Notes: generated by a model not told the origin, from the sequence alone. A stretch of 64,000 nt of DNA from Symsagittifera roscoffensis (GCF_963678635.1 NC_087064.1:14233599-14297598), one strand, 5' to 3'; counted from the first letter of the stretch, positions 1 through 10,364 are shown. Numbers and translations: made by a program.

Positions 1-1066
1 GGGACGTTTTCTTTCCCTCATACTCTGGGTAGAAGAAGGTTAAGGGTAAAGACTTTTCGTGCCCAGTTAGCATCATGTGTGGACTGACTCCGGTGGTGGA
101 GTGTTGCGTGCTGTTATATGCTCCCATCACCTGTGGAAGGTATCTGTCCCAATCGGTCATGTACCTGGAACAATATACTCTCAGCATCGACACTAACGTC
201 CTATTCTGTCTTTCCACTAAGCCATTCGTCTGAGGGTGGTATGTCGTGGAGTGAGCCTGAGCGACATGTGAGCGTCTCATAAGCTCTTTCGTAAGCTCTC
301 CTACGAAAGCTGTTCCATTATCCGATTGAAACGTCATCGGACAACCATGACTTGCTATCCACGTGTTGATCCGGTGGTCGCATGTCTCTTCCGCCGAGGC
401 TGTTATGCAGGGCACGGCCTCCGCATACTTCGCAAAATGATCAATCATGACCAGCACCTGATTATAACCATTGTCCGTCATGCATATCTTTTGGTGATCT
501 ATTTGCACCACCTCGTTGAATTCAGACGACTCGATCGATTGTAAAGGAAATCGCAACTTCCTTGGATCCTTGACCTGTTGGCATGACAGACATGCTGTTA
601 CCCATTTCTCGCATGCCTTTTTCATCCCAGGCCACTCAAAGCGCTTCAGGATCCTCTGATATACTTTGTCGATCCCCTGATGGCCCATCTGATCATGTGA
701 CCTGAATAATAGTTCTGTCTGATAGAGTTGCGGTAACACTATCGCGTTATACTTGTATAGGACTCTGTCTTCCTCCCTTCTCTTGCAAGCCACAATCCCG
801 TCCTTGTTCAAATATAACCTCCCTTCCTTCTGCATGAAGTATTGTCTCAGGATGCGATAACTATCTTCCTCGAGGTCCCCTTTATCCGGCGAACCATTCT
901 CGATCCACCTTTTCAGGTTGCTTGTCATGCGATCATTTCTCTGCGCCCTTAGAAGGTCCGAGAGTCGGTATCTCGCCTTTAAGTACGTCTTCATGACCCT
1001 CATCTGACTATTCAGCTCGTTGGGCTGGTGTGTGTCTTCTTCCATCTTAACGGCTGTGTTTCTTGT
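1..1066 (-). CDS. Ty3/gypsy integrase, partial at left edge (element 1)
   Basis: An uninterrupted minus-strand frame of about 355 codons runs from just after a stop at 1,067-1,069 to the left edge. It reads the end of the RNase H-integrase linker, an HHCC zinc module (RSHDQMGHQG, then a CX2C), and the integrase core with motifs IDHQK, SDNGTAF and NGLVERQNR, which supply the catalytic Asp, Asp and Glu. It ends inside FFYPEYEGKK, a segment also present in elements 2 and 3. Integrase would insert reverse-transcribed DNA into host chromosomes. No initiator is expected because this is an internal part of pol. It is the best preserved enzyme of element 1. Confidence 0.85.
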
Positions 1067-1671
1067 TTAAACGGCTGAAGATCAGTCCTGACTACTTCTT
1101 TCTGTGGCAGCAGGCTTATCGAGCGTTTCGATACCGCTATTGTCTCCAAGTCATCCGCTGCGTTGTCAAAGACTCTTTCGCTTGGTATTAGGTAGCGATC
1201 ACTGTCAGGATCCTGGTACACCTCTCTGTCCAGTTCCCTTGCCCGAGTTTCCACTAGTAGCGTGTGTATCGCTAGTTCTGACAGTTCTGATCCCGAACTC
1301 GAGTTCCTGTCTGAATAGGTGTCCATTCCTGAGTTTCGGGAATCATCATCCGTCGAAGAGGTTGTGCTGGAGACTGCACGCTCCTCCAGATCATGTCTGT
1401 GCCTTCTTCGCATCCATCTGAACTCTCCGGACAAAACCTTGTTCTCTAGGTCCTGTTTCTCATCAGGAATTTTCTCGTCTATCTCAGACTCCCCGGACAA
1501 ATTTTCTTGTCCCGGGCGTTGATCTTGTGATCGCTGGTTCTTTTCATCATCCGTCTCCCCGGACAAATAGTCTTGCAGCAGATTTTGTTCTACCTCTTCA
1601 CCCTCCTTATCCCGGTCCATGAAGGTGACGGTTTTTTTTTGCTTGCTGCTCCCCTGTTCTTGCTGCTCCAC
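1012..1671 (-). CDS. Acidic pol linker between RNase H and integrase (element 1)
   Basis: This 219-residue frame is rich in Asp, Glu and Ser. It aligns in content with the linker of element 3 near 51,640-52,230: QKKTVTF against RKKKVAF, then repeated LSGE motifs. It is out of register with RT upstream and integrase downstream. The upstream shift coincides with a run of A residues on the coding strand near 1,631-1,640, and the second shift lies near 1,065. The two shifts compensate each other, so I read this as indel decay in one original pol frame. Programmed slippage at the A run is a weaker alternative. Confidence 0.6.
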   Translation of the reverse strand: MEQQEQGSSKQKKTVTFMDRDKEGEEVEQNLLQDYLSGETDDEKNQRSQDQRPGQENLSGESEIDEKIPDEKQDLENKVLSGEFRWMRRRHRHDLEERAVSSTTSSTDDDSRNSGMDTYSDRNSSSGSELSELAIHTLLVETRARELDREVYQDPDSDRYLIPSERVFDNAADDLETIAVSKRSISLLPQKEVVRTDLQPFKQETQPLRWKKTHTSPTS

Positions 1672-3244
1672 TGGTTAAAATCTCTTGGGGTATTGAGGAT
1701 ACTAGTTGCTGAACTATTGTCCTACAATCCCTCTCGTTCTCTACGTGCTGTCGTCTGGATGGCATGATCTTCACCTTCTCACTGACTGTTAGCGATGCCA
1801 CTGCTGCTGTCCACTCGGGGTCATCTCTGGTCACTTCTCTTTCTAACAATCCACCCAGCATCCGCATCACTTGCGGTGTGACTTGCACCGTTTTATCCAA
1901 TAATGAGAGGCTGTTTATGTTCATGCGAGAGAGTTCTTGCTGGAGCAGGTTCGAGCGCAGCAACAGATCCAAGGGGACCGGGTCCTCCTTGGATAGGATC
2001 TTTATCTCGGCTGCTTTCTCTACAGGTAACTCAGGGTGCCCTGGAATTGGATGTCCAGACTTATCCAACCATCTCGTTAAGGGAAGCGCTTCATAAGTTT
2101 CTTTGTCCAGAAACGAGAAACCCTCCTTTATTTCCGCCTGATTGGCCTGCTTCTGCTCCAATCTCTCATAGAACTCAGTTTTCTTGCTGAGGCTGTCAGC
2201 ATTCTGGTGTTTATCACGCATCCTATGTTCGATTATCATATGGTAGCCATCCAATCTTACTATCCATCTACCAATATAACTCTGATCCATCGAGTAGGTC
2301 TTCAACCAGGATAACGCTCTGTTGTCCACGCGTAACTTGAAGGTAGCGCTCCCCAAGTATGCACGGTACTTTTCCACAAAGGTGACTACTGCAAACATTT
2401 CTGCTTTTGGTGCGCCATATTTCATCTCTGTGTCACTCAAGACCTTGCTGCCGTATGCAATGGGACGGAGAACTGTTCTTCCGTTCCATTCTTGCTCTTG
2501 ATGCAAGATTCCTGAGATGGCTACCACCGATGCGTCTGTGTCGAGAACATACATGCCCTTTTCTGTAGGCATGCCCAGCACTGGCGCTTCGCACAGTTCC
2601 CGCTCTATGTTCTCGAAAACAACCGGTGCCTCATCGTTCCATTCGAACTTTTTCCCCTTGTTGCGCATCAGCTTCTGCATCGGATACACCTTGTCCGCAT
2701 ATCCTTTTATGAATTCTCGGTAGTAATTGGCAAACCCTAGGAAGCTCAGGAGCTGTGTGTCCGTTCTGGGGGCCTTCCATGTCAACACTGCTTCCACTGC
2801 TTCCGGGTCCGGCCTCACACCATGCCTATCCACCATTCTTCCTAGGTACTTAATCGAATCCCTAAGGATTTCACATTTCGATGGTTTGCACTTCAATCCT
2901 GCTCTTTTCATGCATCCAAAGACCTCATCGAGCCTATCAATGTGGTCTTCCAGGGTCGGTGTCGCTATTACTACGTCATCCACGTAACACATCACGAGAT
3001 TCCCGTACTTCTTGGTTACTCTCGTCAAAGCCTGAGCCATCAGTCTTTGAAAAGTGGCCGTTGCATTGCACAAACCGAAGTCCAATGTGGTGAATAACTT
3101 GGCATCACGAAGCTTAGATATGCTCTCGTCTATTCGCGGTATCGGGTACGCATCTTTTATCGTTACCGCGTTCAAGTAACGAAAGTCGCAACAAAATCTA
3201 AGCTGCCCCCTTTCTTTTTCGCCATTACTACCCCGCAAGCCCAT
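1607..3244 (-). CDS. Reverse transcriptase (deleted) and RNase H (element 1)
   Basis: The frame carries RT motifs RFCCDFRYLN, AYPIPRID, FTTLD and YVDDVVIATP, then the connection and RNase H domain (VLDTDASVVAISG, APKAEMFAVV, LRVDNRALSW, NADSLSKK). RT makes cDNA from the element RNA and RNase H removes the RNA strand. Compared with element 3, about 33 residues are missing between FTTLD and FGLCNATATF near 3,080. That is the stretch with the AFWQVPL and FACELGLF motifs between catalytic blocks A and B. The catalytic Asp residues remain, but the fold cannot be complete. A frameshift near 3,240-3,270 separates it from upstream pol. Confidence 0.9.
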   Translation of the reverse strand: MGLRGSNGEKERGQLRFCCDFRYLNAVTIKDAYPIPRIDESISKLRDAKLFTTLDFGLCNATATFQRLMAQALTRVTKKYGNLVMCYVDDVVIATPTLEDHIDRLDEVFGCMKRAGLKCKPSKCEILRDSIKYLGRMVDRHGVRPDPEAVEAVLTWKAPRTDTQLLSFLGFANYYREFIKGYADKVYPMQKLMRNKGKKFEWNDEAPVVFENIERELCEAPVLGMPTEKGMYVLDTDASVVAISGILHQEQEWNGRTVLRPIAYGSKVLSDTEMKYGAPKAEMFAVVTFVEKYRAYLGSATFKLRVDNRALSWLKTYSMDQSYIGRWIVRLDGYHMIIEHRMRDKHQNADSLSKKTEFYERLEQKQANQAEIKEGFSFLDKETYEALPLTRWLDKSGHPIPGHPELPVEKAAEIKILSKEDPVPLDLLLRSNLLQQELSRMNINSLSLLDKTVQVTPQVMRMLGGLLEREVTRDDPEWTAAVASLTVSEKVKIMPSRRQHVENERDCRTIVQQLVSSIPQEILTSGAARTGEQQAKKNRHLHGPG

Positions 3245-3287
3245 GGCGATTTAGAGGGTTCTATCATGTCGTATTCAAGCAACATTT

Positions 3288-3941
3288 CTATTCCGCTCGG
3301 CACGCTTCCGATTTGTGTGGCGTCATTCGCCTTGCGCCTTCCCTATGGGGAACGGCGCCCTCTTCTAGTTCGATTTCGTGTTCGACGAAATTACAGCAAC
3401 CGATATCCGCCTTATGTTTTGAAAATACATCTGCGTTCCGATTTAGGTGGTCCCGCAATTTTTCGAAATCTCCCTCACCTATTTTCCCTTTTAAATGTTC
3501 TATCTCTGGCAAAACCGGTTTGTCAGATTCTAGTTCATATGACGAGGGGCGTTCCTGAAATTTTGAGCAGCTTGATAAGCCGTCGTCCGTTTCGGATTTC
3601 ATTGAAAACATTTTATGAATAGATTTTCATTCATTAATCCTCTTTAAAATTTTATCTTTATTGGCATGATTAAGACAGTCTTTCACATTATATTTCTTCA
3701 AGTTTTGTGTCTCCTCATAGTCGGTCCTCATCGGCAAAGCGTAGCCAAGCTTCTTTCCACGCTGGATTGAAACCGTGGTGTCCAGTGTGTTCAACAACAC
3801 ACTGACACACAGTCCAATTCGCGTTACCGAGAAGCTCCGGCCTAAAATCACCGAACTCTGACTATTTGGATTCGGTACTAAGCAAACCTGTTTACTATCA
3901 CTTAACGAATTCAAATTTCTCATTCTAAAAATTGCTACCAT
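3288..3941 (-). CDS. Pol N-terminal linker, protease to RT (element 1)
   Basis: Two frame-matched segments (3,627-3,941 and 3,288-3,611), split by one stop near 3,620, encode the stretch between protease and RT. Motifs shared with elements 2 and 3 are NSQSSVILGRSFSV, CVSVLLNTLD, KADIGCCNFVEHEIELE and MTPHKSEACR. The last is the N-terminal edge of the RT domain. The segment then falls out of frame just before RT. Function beyond RT priming or folding is unknown. Confidence 0.7.
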
Positions 3942-3942
3942 G

Positions 3943-6837
3943 CTACCACAGCCTGTCCTGGTTGTAATTTTTTATTTTTCTATCCAAAAAAATTGGTACC
4001 TTGTTTTCGTCTGTTATTATCCTATTAATTGGTCTCTTAACATACTTTCGGTCCGGGTTTCTAATCCGTATCAGACCGTTGTTTAAGTCAATCATCACGT
4101 CAAAATTCCTGAAAAAATCTCTGCCGAAGATGAATTGGTCGGCGTCGTCCAGATTCTCTACCACCAGGAAGCTCATCCAAAGATCCCGTCCTCCCATGTG
4201 GAGGACCATTATTGGTGTTCTTCCGGCCACGTAGATAGCTCCTCGATTGGCGGCGGCCAGTCGGAGATTCGTTGGAATTAGATCTTCCCGCGTGAAGCCC
4301 ATTCTTTCCCAAGTTTTTATCGGCATCACACTCACTACCGCTCCTGTGTCCAGAAGCCCTGTGACCCCGATTTTTGTTCCGTTGGTGTCGAGCAGATGTG
4401 CGGTCACATCTGCTTCATACCCAATGTGTACTGTGTCTTGTTCCATCATGGCGTCATGGCCTATCCTGCGGACTTTGAGTTCCTCCTCTCCCAAATAGAT
4501 CTGCCCCATTTGGTCATCATCTAATGTTACATAAGTCCTGGTGTAGATACTGATTCCATCCACGTTCAGCATCACTTGATATGGCCCATAGACCTCTAAG
4601 TAGCGTCCATGAAGTTTCTTCATGCGAGGGCCACCCGTCGTTAGTAGTGCCCGCACGGCTCTCGACTCGGTGCGTGGCTCCACCTGCCTCAGATAATCTG
4701 CATATGTGTCCAAATGCATCAAAGTGAACTTGGATGATTCACTCAGATTTCTGATCACCTGATGTCCAGCCACTGAGATTATCGACTGTATCTTGCTTCC
4801 TTGCGGCACCATGCCGAGCCTCTGACCGGAGATCACATTAAGTTTCATGCTCAACCTGCTTGGTGCTTTAGTTTCTTCGAACTCCGTTGCTTCGAAGGTA
4901 TTCAGTTGCTCCTGAAGTTTCTTATTCTCCAGTTCAAGTTTCACTTTTTGTTCGATCTCTTTCGTCACCAGTTCCTGCTGCACTCTATTTAGAGCATCCC
5001 TCGCGGCTGCCTTATAATCGATCTTGAAGTCATCAGCCGCAGTTGCTGATTCCGGCTCACGTGTCTCCTCAGTTACCGCTTGCATTTTCTCTGCCGCCAG
5101 CTCTTGAGGTTTTTCTTTTCTGCGTGCCTCTGCTTCACTCAAAAGTCGAGCCTTGCTGGCTTTCACTCCTGACAAAGCTTCTACATGTCTTGGATGCTTT
5201 ATGTCTGCCACTGCATCCCAGAATTGCGGACAATCTGATTTAAAATGACCTTCAAAGTTGCAAAAGAAACACCTCGGGCCGAATTTTGCAATTAATCCTC
5301 TCATGAAATCCTCATGGTCCAATTCTGACGCATCTTCGTCCTCGAGCCTAAAGCCTGTTGCTTTCATGCCTTGTTTGTAAGTTGGGCATGCTGACACATG
5401 ATGGTCCGTTGAACTGCAATTGGCACAAAAGCGTCTCTTGTCCATATCATCCCTCGGTTTGTACCAATTGTTCCCTTGGTTTGCTTGTCCGTTGTTGAAA
5501 TTGCCATAATTGTTCTTGTAGTATCCAGATCTCGAAGGAGGTTTCAACAAAAGATACTCTTTTGACTTGAGCCTCAACTCCTCCGGTGTTGGCGCATTGG
5601 TTGATAGTCGTGTGTAATGCGTTGCTAGCATCGTACGAAGTTCATCATTCTTCACACCATCGATGAATTTTGAGGCTACGGCCAGGTTCATCCTTCGGTT
5701 TGACTCATCCGGTTGGCTGCGTCTTCTCAGCATTTCCAAATCATCAAAAAACTTGTCTATCGTTTCATCTTCTCGTTGCCTCCGTTTCTCAAAGCGCATC
5801 ATCGCCTGGTGCCCCTGCACCCCAGATCCGAAACGGTTTAACAAGATTTCGAAGATTTTCTCAGCAGTGTCACGTTGATATTGCTTCTTGGTCATGACAC
5901 AGTTCAGGGCTGTCCCTTCCAAGTTGCTGGTGAGCGCACTGCATTCCTGTCTCTCCGACCAGTCCTCTTCCTCGAAATGCAGCTTAATTACCTCTATCCA
6001 GGTATCAATACAGCCATCAGATTCATCTTTATAGCATCTTGGTTTCTTAAAGACTGTTCTGGACTTCTCACTGCGTTCATTGGTTCTGGATAACCTTGTA
6101 AGGAATGTCTCCAAAGACCTGTTTAGGGGTTCAAATGCTGTGGCCATTGCCGTAGCATCCCTTGAGTGTCCCGCCTGAGTGTCCTCACACCTCGTCTGAG
6201 GCTCTGTATGCGGTGCATCCCTGCAATCCGAATCGCCGTGAGTGTTTCCCGCTTGGCCCACATGACTCCTCCTCGGGCTCGCATGCCCCCTGTTGCCGGA
6301 ATCACTTCTCCCAGTCGCATGTGTGCCTTGCGTTGGTCGTTCGTTAGAGGTTTGTCTGTTCCCCGTTGAACTTGTTCTACTGTTCGGGCCCCATGTTCCA
6401 TTACCCCTTGTGGCATAGCCTGATGAACTGCCCCTGCCTCTAGTGGATCCATACGTCTTCCTCTTTTGATGTTCATTGAAGTTCACCCTCGGTTCCCTGC
6501 TGGGACCTCCCGAGTTCGGTTCTCCTTCTTTTGGTCCACTCTTGCTGCTTAGTAGCCCGTCCAACCTATCCATGATAGCCTGAGTTCGCCTCTCCATCAT
6601 CGCGTCTATCTTTGTGTCAAGAGTCCCAAGAGACTGCTCTTGCTGAATTCTTAACTTCTCCATGTCGTCTCTTAAGCGTAACTCTCGCTGTTCCGCCTCT
6701 CTTGTCATTCGCGACAAGTTCTTCGCCATATGCTCGTCCGTTCTTTCTTTCAAACGTTTTTCGCTCCTGCCAATTTCTTGTCTATTGCTGTTTATTTCTT
6801 CCCGCAGACTTTCTCTTTCAATGTGAACTGCCCTTTC
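3943..6837 (-). CDS. Gag and aspartic protease (element 1)
   Basis: A long open frame, continuous from a stop at 6,838-6,840 down to 3,943. It holds an N-terminal coiled coil rich in Glu, Arg and Lys, a Gly/Ser/Arg-rich low-complexity stretch, a capsid-like region (FKKPRCYKDESD, TWIEVIKLHFEEEDW, FEILLNRFGSG), two zinc knuckles (CANCSSTDHHVSAC and CFFCNFEGHFKSDC), a Lys/Glu-rich helix, and a retropepsin-like protease with LLDTGAVVSVMP near 4,345 and a flap-like segment after it. Gag packages element RNA in cytoplasmic particles and protease matures the polyprotein. Both knuckles and the DTG motif are intact here, unlike in element 2. Confidence 0.88.
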   Translation of the reverse strand, partial: ERAVHIERESLREEINSNRQEIGRSEKRLKERTDEHMAKNLSRMTREAEQRELRLRDDMEKLRIQQEQSLGTLDTKIDAMMERRTQAIMDRLDGLLSSKSGPKEGEPNSGGPSREPRVNFNEHQKRKTYGSTRGRGSSSGYATRGNGTWGPNSRTSSTGNRQTSNERPTQGTHATGRSDSGNRGHASPRRSHVGQAGNTHGDSDCRDAPHTEPQTRCEDTQAGHSRDATAMATAFEPLNRSLETFLTRLSRTNERSEKSRTVFKKPRCYKDESDGCIDTWIEVIKLHFEEEDWSERQECSALTSNLEGTALNCVMTKKQYQRDTAEKIFEILLNRFGSGVQGHQAMMRFEKRRQREDETIDKFFDDLEMLRRRSQPDESNRRMNLAVASKFIDGVKNDELRTMLATHYTRLSTNAPTPEELRLKSKEYLLLKPPSRSGYYKNNYGNFNNGQANQGNNWYKPRDDMDKRRFCANCSSTDHHVSACPTYKQGMKATGFRLEDEDASELDHEDFMRGLIAKFGPRCFFCNFEGHFKSDCPQFWDAVADIKHPRHVEALSGVKASKARLLSEAEARRKEKPQELAAEKMQAVTEETREPESATAADDFKIDYKAAARDALNRVQQELVTKEIEQKVKLELENKKLQEQLNTFEATEFEETKAPSRLSMKLNVISGQRLGMVPQGSKIQSIISVAGHQVIRNLSESSKFTLMHLDTYADYLRQVEPRTESRAVRALLTTGGPRMKKLHGRYLEVYGPYQVMLNVDGISIYTRTYVTLDDDQMGQIYLGEEELKVRRIGHDAMMEQDTVHIGYEADVTAHLLDTNGTKIGVTGLLDTGAVVSVMPIKTWERMGFTREDLIPTNLRLAAANRGAIYVAGRTPIMVLHMGGRDLWMSFLVVENLDDADQFIFGRDFFRNFDVMIDLNNGLIRIRNPDRKYVKRPINRIITDENKVPIFLDRKIKNYNQDRLW

Positions 6838-7588
6838 TTATGGACATCTGTTCATTTTGTTCTCCTAAACTGTCCACTATGTTGTTTAAGGCTTCTTCTA
6901 GTGCTGCCCCGTTATCCACGAGTGGCGTCACTAGTGGCGGTGTAACCCTGTCGGTCCCAGGTAGCTTCGTGCTGGTCGAGATCCGGGCCTTGACTCTCTG
7001 TCTCGACGTCTTTTCATTATCTATTTCAGGATCCGCTAACGCGTTGCCTAGCCCTCTGGTTCTACTCTTTCCAGTTTGTGGCTCTGAACTTGTCATAATC
7101 GCGAAGTCTTTTGGATGGCCCGGTGTGTTTGCCTCTTTGCTTATCGTTGTCACTACACCAAATTTGTCCATGGTTCCAGTCTCTTTTCCGACGTATGCCT
7201 CATTCTCCTGGATCGAACTATTGAGCCTGATTTGAGATCCAAAGTCCCCTTGCTCCTCTTCATCCTCTTCCTTCTCGGATTCAACTTCTTTTCCTGCGCC
7301 TCCTCCCATGGTGAATGGAAAGATGTTTCCGAAGGTGTTCTTCGTTCTTTCTGAGAACGATGATGACGTTGTTTGTTTCCCAGTTCCGCCTGCCATCATA
7401 GTGTTGTCTGTCGGAGATCTTCTCGTTGCCGCTATTTCAGTTGAGATGTCGGACAGTTCTGGCATCTCTTCTCGATCCAGTGTCCCGGTGGAAGTGGCAA
7501 AATCATGGCCTTGTTCTACCGGAGTAGATTCACTTGCCAGCCTTCTGCCTCTCCCTTCCAGTCCATGTACTTCCTGGTTGTCGTTCAT
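6818..7588 (-). CDS. Gag N-terminal region, acidic and Ser/Thr-rich (element 1)
   Basis: A 256-residue frame starting with ATG at 7,588 and shifted by one base from both neighbours. It is low complexity, with a run of Glu and Asp near its middle, and contains SFSERTKNTFGNIF, which resembles the SFTERLAIMVGMKS block at the gag start of elements 2 and 3. The start codon overlaps the stop of the preceding frame as ATGA (7,585-7,588). It probably formed one gag frame with its neighbours in the active ancestor. Confidence 0.55.
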   Translation of the reverse strand: MNDNQEVHGLEGRGRRLASESTPVEQGHDFATSTGTLDREEMPELSDISTEIAATRRSPTDNTMMAGGTGKQTTSSSFSERTKNTFGNIFPFTMGGGAGKEVESEKEEDEEEQGDFGSQIRLNSSIQENEAYVGKETGTMDKFGVVTTISKEANTPGHPKDFAIMTSSEPQTGKSRTRGLGNALADPEIDNEKTSRQRVKARISTSTKLPGTDRVTPPLVTPLVDNGAALEEALNNIVDSLGEQNEQMSIRKGSSH

Positions 7589-7815
7589 GGCATTGTCTGT
7601 GTTGAGCCCTCCACTTCTAACAGTTCTTTTTGCTCTTCTGAGGTCTTCTGACTTCTCGTTTCAACCATTCTGCCTGAAACCGTCTCCCCTTTGTTGGTCC
7701 GGGCTTGTTTGATCCAATCCACAAAAGGATCGGTCATATTTTTTCTTTGCTCCTCAGGTATGAATTTCCTAGAGCTATTACCTATCTTTGGTATCCTTGA
7801 CTTGTCTAGACTCAT
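7585..7815 (-). CDS. First gag reading frame, 76 residues (element 1)
   Basis: It begins at ATG 7,815 with MSLDKSR directly after the noncoding leader. The same leader-to-start junction is present at 38,481 on the plus strand, which supports the start. The motif MVETRSQ near the C-terminus resembles MVNTRSN at the gag start of element 3. It ends with TGA overlapping the next ATG. Confidence 0.55.
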   Translation of the reverse strand: MSLDKSRIPKIGNSSRKFIPEEQRKNMTDPFVDWIKQARTNKGETVSGRMVETRSQKTSEEQKELLEVEGSTQTMP

Positions 7816-10345
7816 TCTCTATTTGTCACTTCTTAATGCCTATACACATAATTCGATTGCTAGTGACCTTATAGTTTTAATAACAATAATAATGACACAA
7901 CACAATAAATTTCACAAGATTCTATTAAATAGTGACCACGAATCCCTGTATGTTATCAGAGTACAGTTTGTATAAATTTTATTCACACTAACCGATTATC
8001 GGTCGTAAGATTTGAAAACTAGCACAATATGATGTTAGCAGTCAATTTAAAAGATAGTGTACTCACTACCCAATCAAGCACAGTTTATGTAGATTTAAAA
8101 TCAAGAACAAAAAAATATATATAATGACAGAAAAAGAATATCTCTATAAAAAAACGTATGTGTAATGTACTTGTAGTCGGTCGCAGTACAATAGTCGAAA
8201 TTGTCTTTTAAAGAAAAAGCTTTCCCTGCTCGGTGCTGCACCAAACAGACAAAACTTTGAAGGCAGTAATTTTCTCAAGTGGGCGTCTATTGCGCCCACC
8301 GAGTACTGTGTTACCTATCCGCCTTCGGACTGCCCGAGCTAGACCTACTAAAGACCTCAGGGCAGTCACTTTTCACAAAAACGTATTATGTTACAATCCA
8401 CACCAATGAATCACGCTCTTTTTAGTTTAGACTTAGTGTCGCGAATATCCGAGTTCGGACCTGTTTTGTTTTGGTCTGGTTCTTATTGAAAGGCAAGTTA
8501 CCAGTGCAGTCACTGATTCCTAGCATGTGTGCTAATAACCTAAAACCTCTCATTTTACTCTTTCTTCCGTCTACCTAAGTCCTTTAATAAAATAATACCC
8601 CTCCGGATTGGCACAAATAGGACCCTTCCGGATCAACAAAATCTAGACCCCTCCGGATTGGGACCCCTCTGAGTTAGTTAATAGAAGACCCCTCCGGATT
8701 TGGACCCCTCCGAATTAGCAACTATAAGACGCCTCCGGATTCGGACCCCTCCTAACTTGAAAAAAGTTTGACCCCTCCGGATTGGGAGCCCTCCGGTTTC
8801 GTAAAAGTAGCTTTTCGGAGATTTCCTTCTTTCAACCTATACCCTTCCGGATACGTTCTCCGATGCAATTTTGCTTTTTCAATTAACTAGGAAGGGTATG
8901 TACTACTTTCCTAGACCCTTCCGGATTGAAGTTAAGCCTCTTATTTGACAATTCACACTAACGGTGAAGGGTCTTATCGCTCGCCTAACTTCGGCTCGAT
9001 TATGTTTTGCTGTGCCCCTAGCCTTCCCTTTTCGTCTGGAACAGCCTAAAGTTACTTTATTCAACCGCTAATACCTTTTGGTAGGGGTATAAGGGCTTTT
9101 CTAAAAAAAAATTGTAAAACGTGAAGGGTCTACCCTCCCAAATTGGTGAATTTGCTAAAAACAATCTCACAAAAAATTTCACGCTTACTTTTCCGAAAAA
9201 TTTTTGTCCCTATCAGTAAGCTCAGCTAATTTTTGATCTATTGGTGCCAAGATCAACTCGATATGCCCAGTAGTTCCAAAGTTATTAACCAAAACGTCTT
9301 CTTTTTATATAAACTCAAAAAATTTCTCTCTTATAGGTTCCGCCTAACTTTTTCCGCAAATCTGGTCCTTTCGACCTAAAATTTATTGATCCGAGCTCAA
9401 AAGGCCTATACTCTTCTAGTTCAATGAAAAAGACCCGATCTAAAACGCTTTAGTTGAAAAAATTTGCGAAAAACTATGCTACCTGTACCCCTCCGGATTG
9501 ATGAATCCACCAAATCAAACACGTTAAGTTCGATTTCTCTGTAACCCGGAAGGCTTTCGGGTAGCGGTTTCTAAAACTTGTAGATTCACTAGTGGACGTT
9601 GTCCGAACAACTGTTTTTACTGTTCTAACTCAAAAATTTTAAAAAATTTTCTGAATTTTTAGTGTTTCGTTTTCTCAAAAATCACGAAATTTCGGTTTTC
9701 GGTACCAAAATAGTTCCAACCAATTTCGAACTAAACTTAACCGGTTCTATCTATTATGGTAGTGCAGTTACGATGTAACACACTACTTTAGCGCTTTTTT
9801 CTGTTTCAAAAAATATCGATATTTCAAAAATCGCGACTTGTGGGGGGATCAAAATATCGCTATTTTGACCTTAAAAAACGGTAAAAGAGTATTATTATAG
9901 GCTATATTAGTAATAATATTAGTAATACTATACCCCTCCGGGTTTGTTCAATATCCGAATTAAGGTGCTTAACTCGGATATTCGCAGTTCGGTGAAGGGT
10001 CACTACAGTGCAGCACTGTCGAGCCCCCCACAGATTGCTATCTTAATTTTTGTACCAAAAGGGATACAAAACTTGTTAACGATACCCAACAGTCGATTGT
10101 TGTTGTCGTTGAGCCCCTTCTTGTTGCTCCTTGTACTGCTTGCCGGATCAGTCTTCTCCCAAGACCCCTCCGAATTGAGCGCAAATCAGCTGACCCTTCC
10201 GGATTGAGCGCAATTTATCATTAACGTGTTAAATGCTCAAATAACCCTACAGTACAAGCCTCACAAACGGGCTATAAAACTGATCGTAACGATCCTGACT
10301 GATATAAATACCTGTAACAACAATATATCTAGCAACAACAAACGG
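7816..10345 (-). repeat. Leader/LTR module C, copy 1 (5' leader of element 1)
   Basis: About 2.5 kb without genes. It recurs in inverted orientation at about 36,237-38,480 and 40,374-42,743. Recognisable blocks are the CTCGGTGGGTGCAATAGACG-type segment near 8,270-8,310, a cluster of CCCCTCCGGATT motifs at 8,590-8,930, AT-rich stretches with short CGATATTTTGA repeats near 9,820-9,870, and a block with CCTCCGAATTGAGCG near 10,165. It sits directly upstream of the gag ATG, so it should hold the promoter or 5' LTR and the primer site. I could not fix LTR ends or a convincing primer-binding site. Confidence 0.65.
8590..8930 (-). repeat. CCCCTCCGGATT motif cluster in module C
   Basis: The 12-base motif ACCCCTCCGGAT, with variants, occurs about ten times at irregular 20-45 base spacing. 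It is the less regular counterpart of the 25-bp tandem arrays at 37,380-37,735 and 41,935-42,185. Confidence 0.75.
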
Positions 10346-10364
10346 GAGGGTCGGATCACATCTT

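Larger units (their letters stand above)
1..10345 (-). mobile_element. Element 1: Ty3/gypsy retrotransposon, family Y, 5' two thirds
   Basis: Reading leftward on the minus strand, the order is leader (module C), gag with two CCHC knuckles, a DTG protease, RT, RNase H, an acidic linker and a D-D-E integrase that leaves the window at base 1. This order (RT, RNase H, integrase) is the Ty3/gypsy order. The copy is inactive: frameshifts occur near 6,820, 3,945, 3,270, 1,640 and 1,065, and a block is missing from RT. Its gag is clearly diverged from elements 2 and 3 while RT is much closer, so I treat it as a separate but related family. Any accessory region would lie left of the window. Confidence 0.85.

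Noticed and set aside
326-544. Plus-strand 72-codon frame
   Set aside because: It lies antisense within the integrase frame of element 1 and is a shadow.
1600-1660. Programmed frameshift at the poly-A run in pol of element 1
   Set aside because: Elements 2 and 3 have RT and the linker in one frame without this run, and a compensating shift follows near 1,065. Random indels are simpler.
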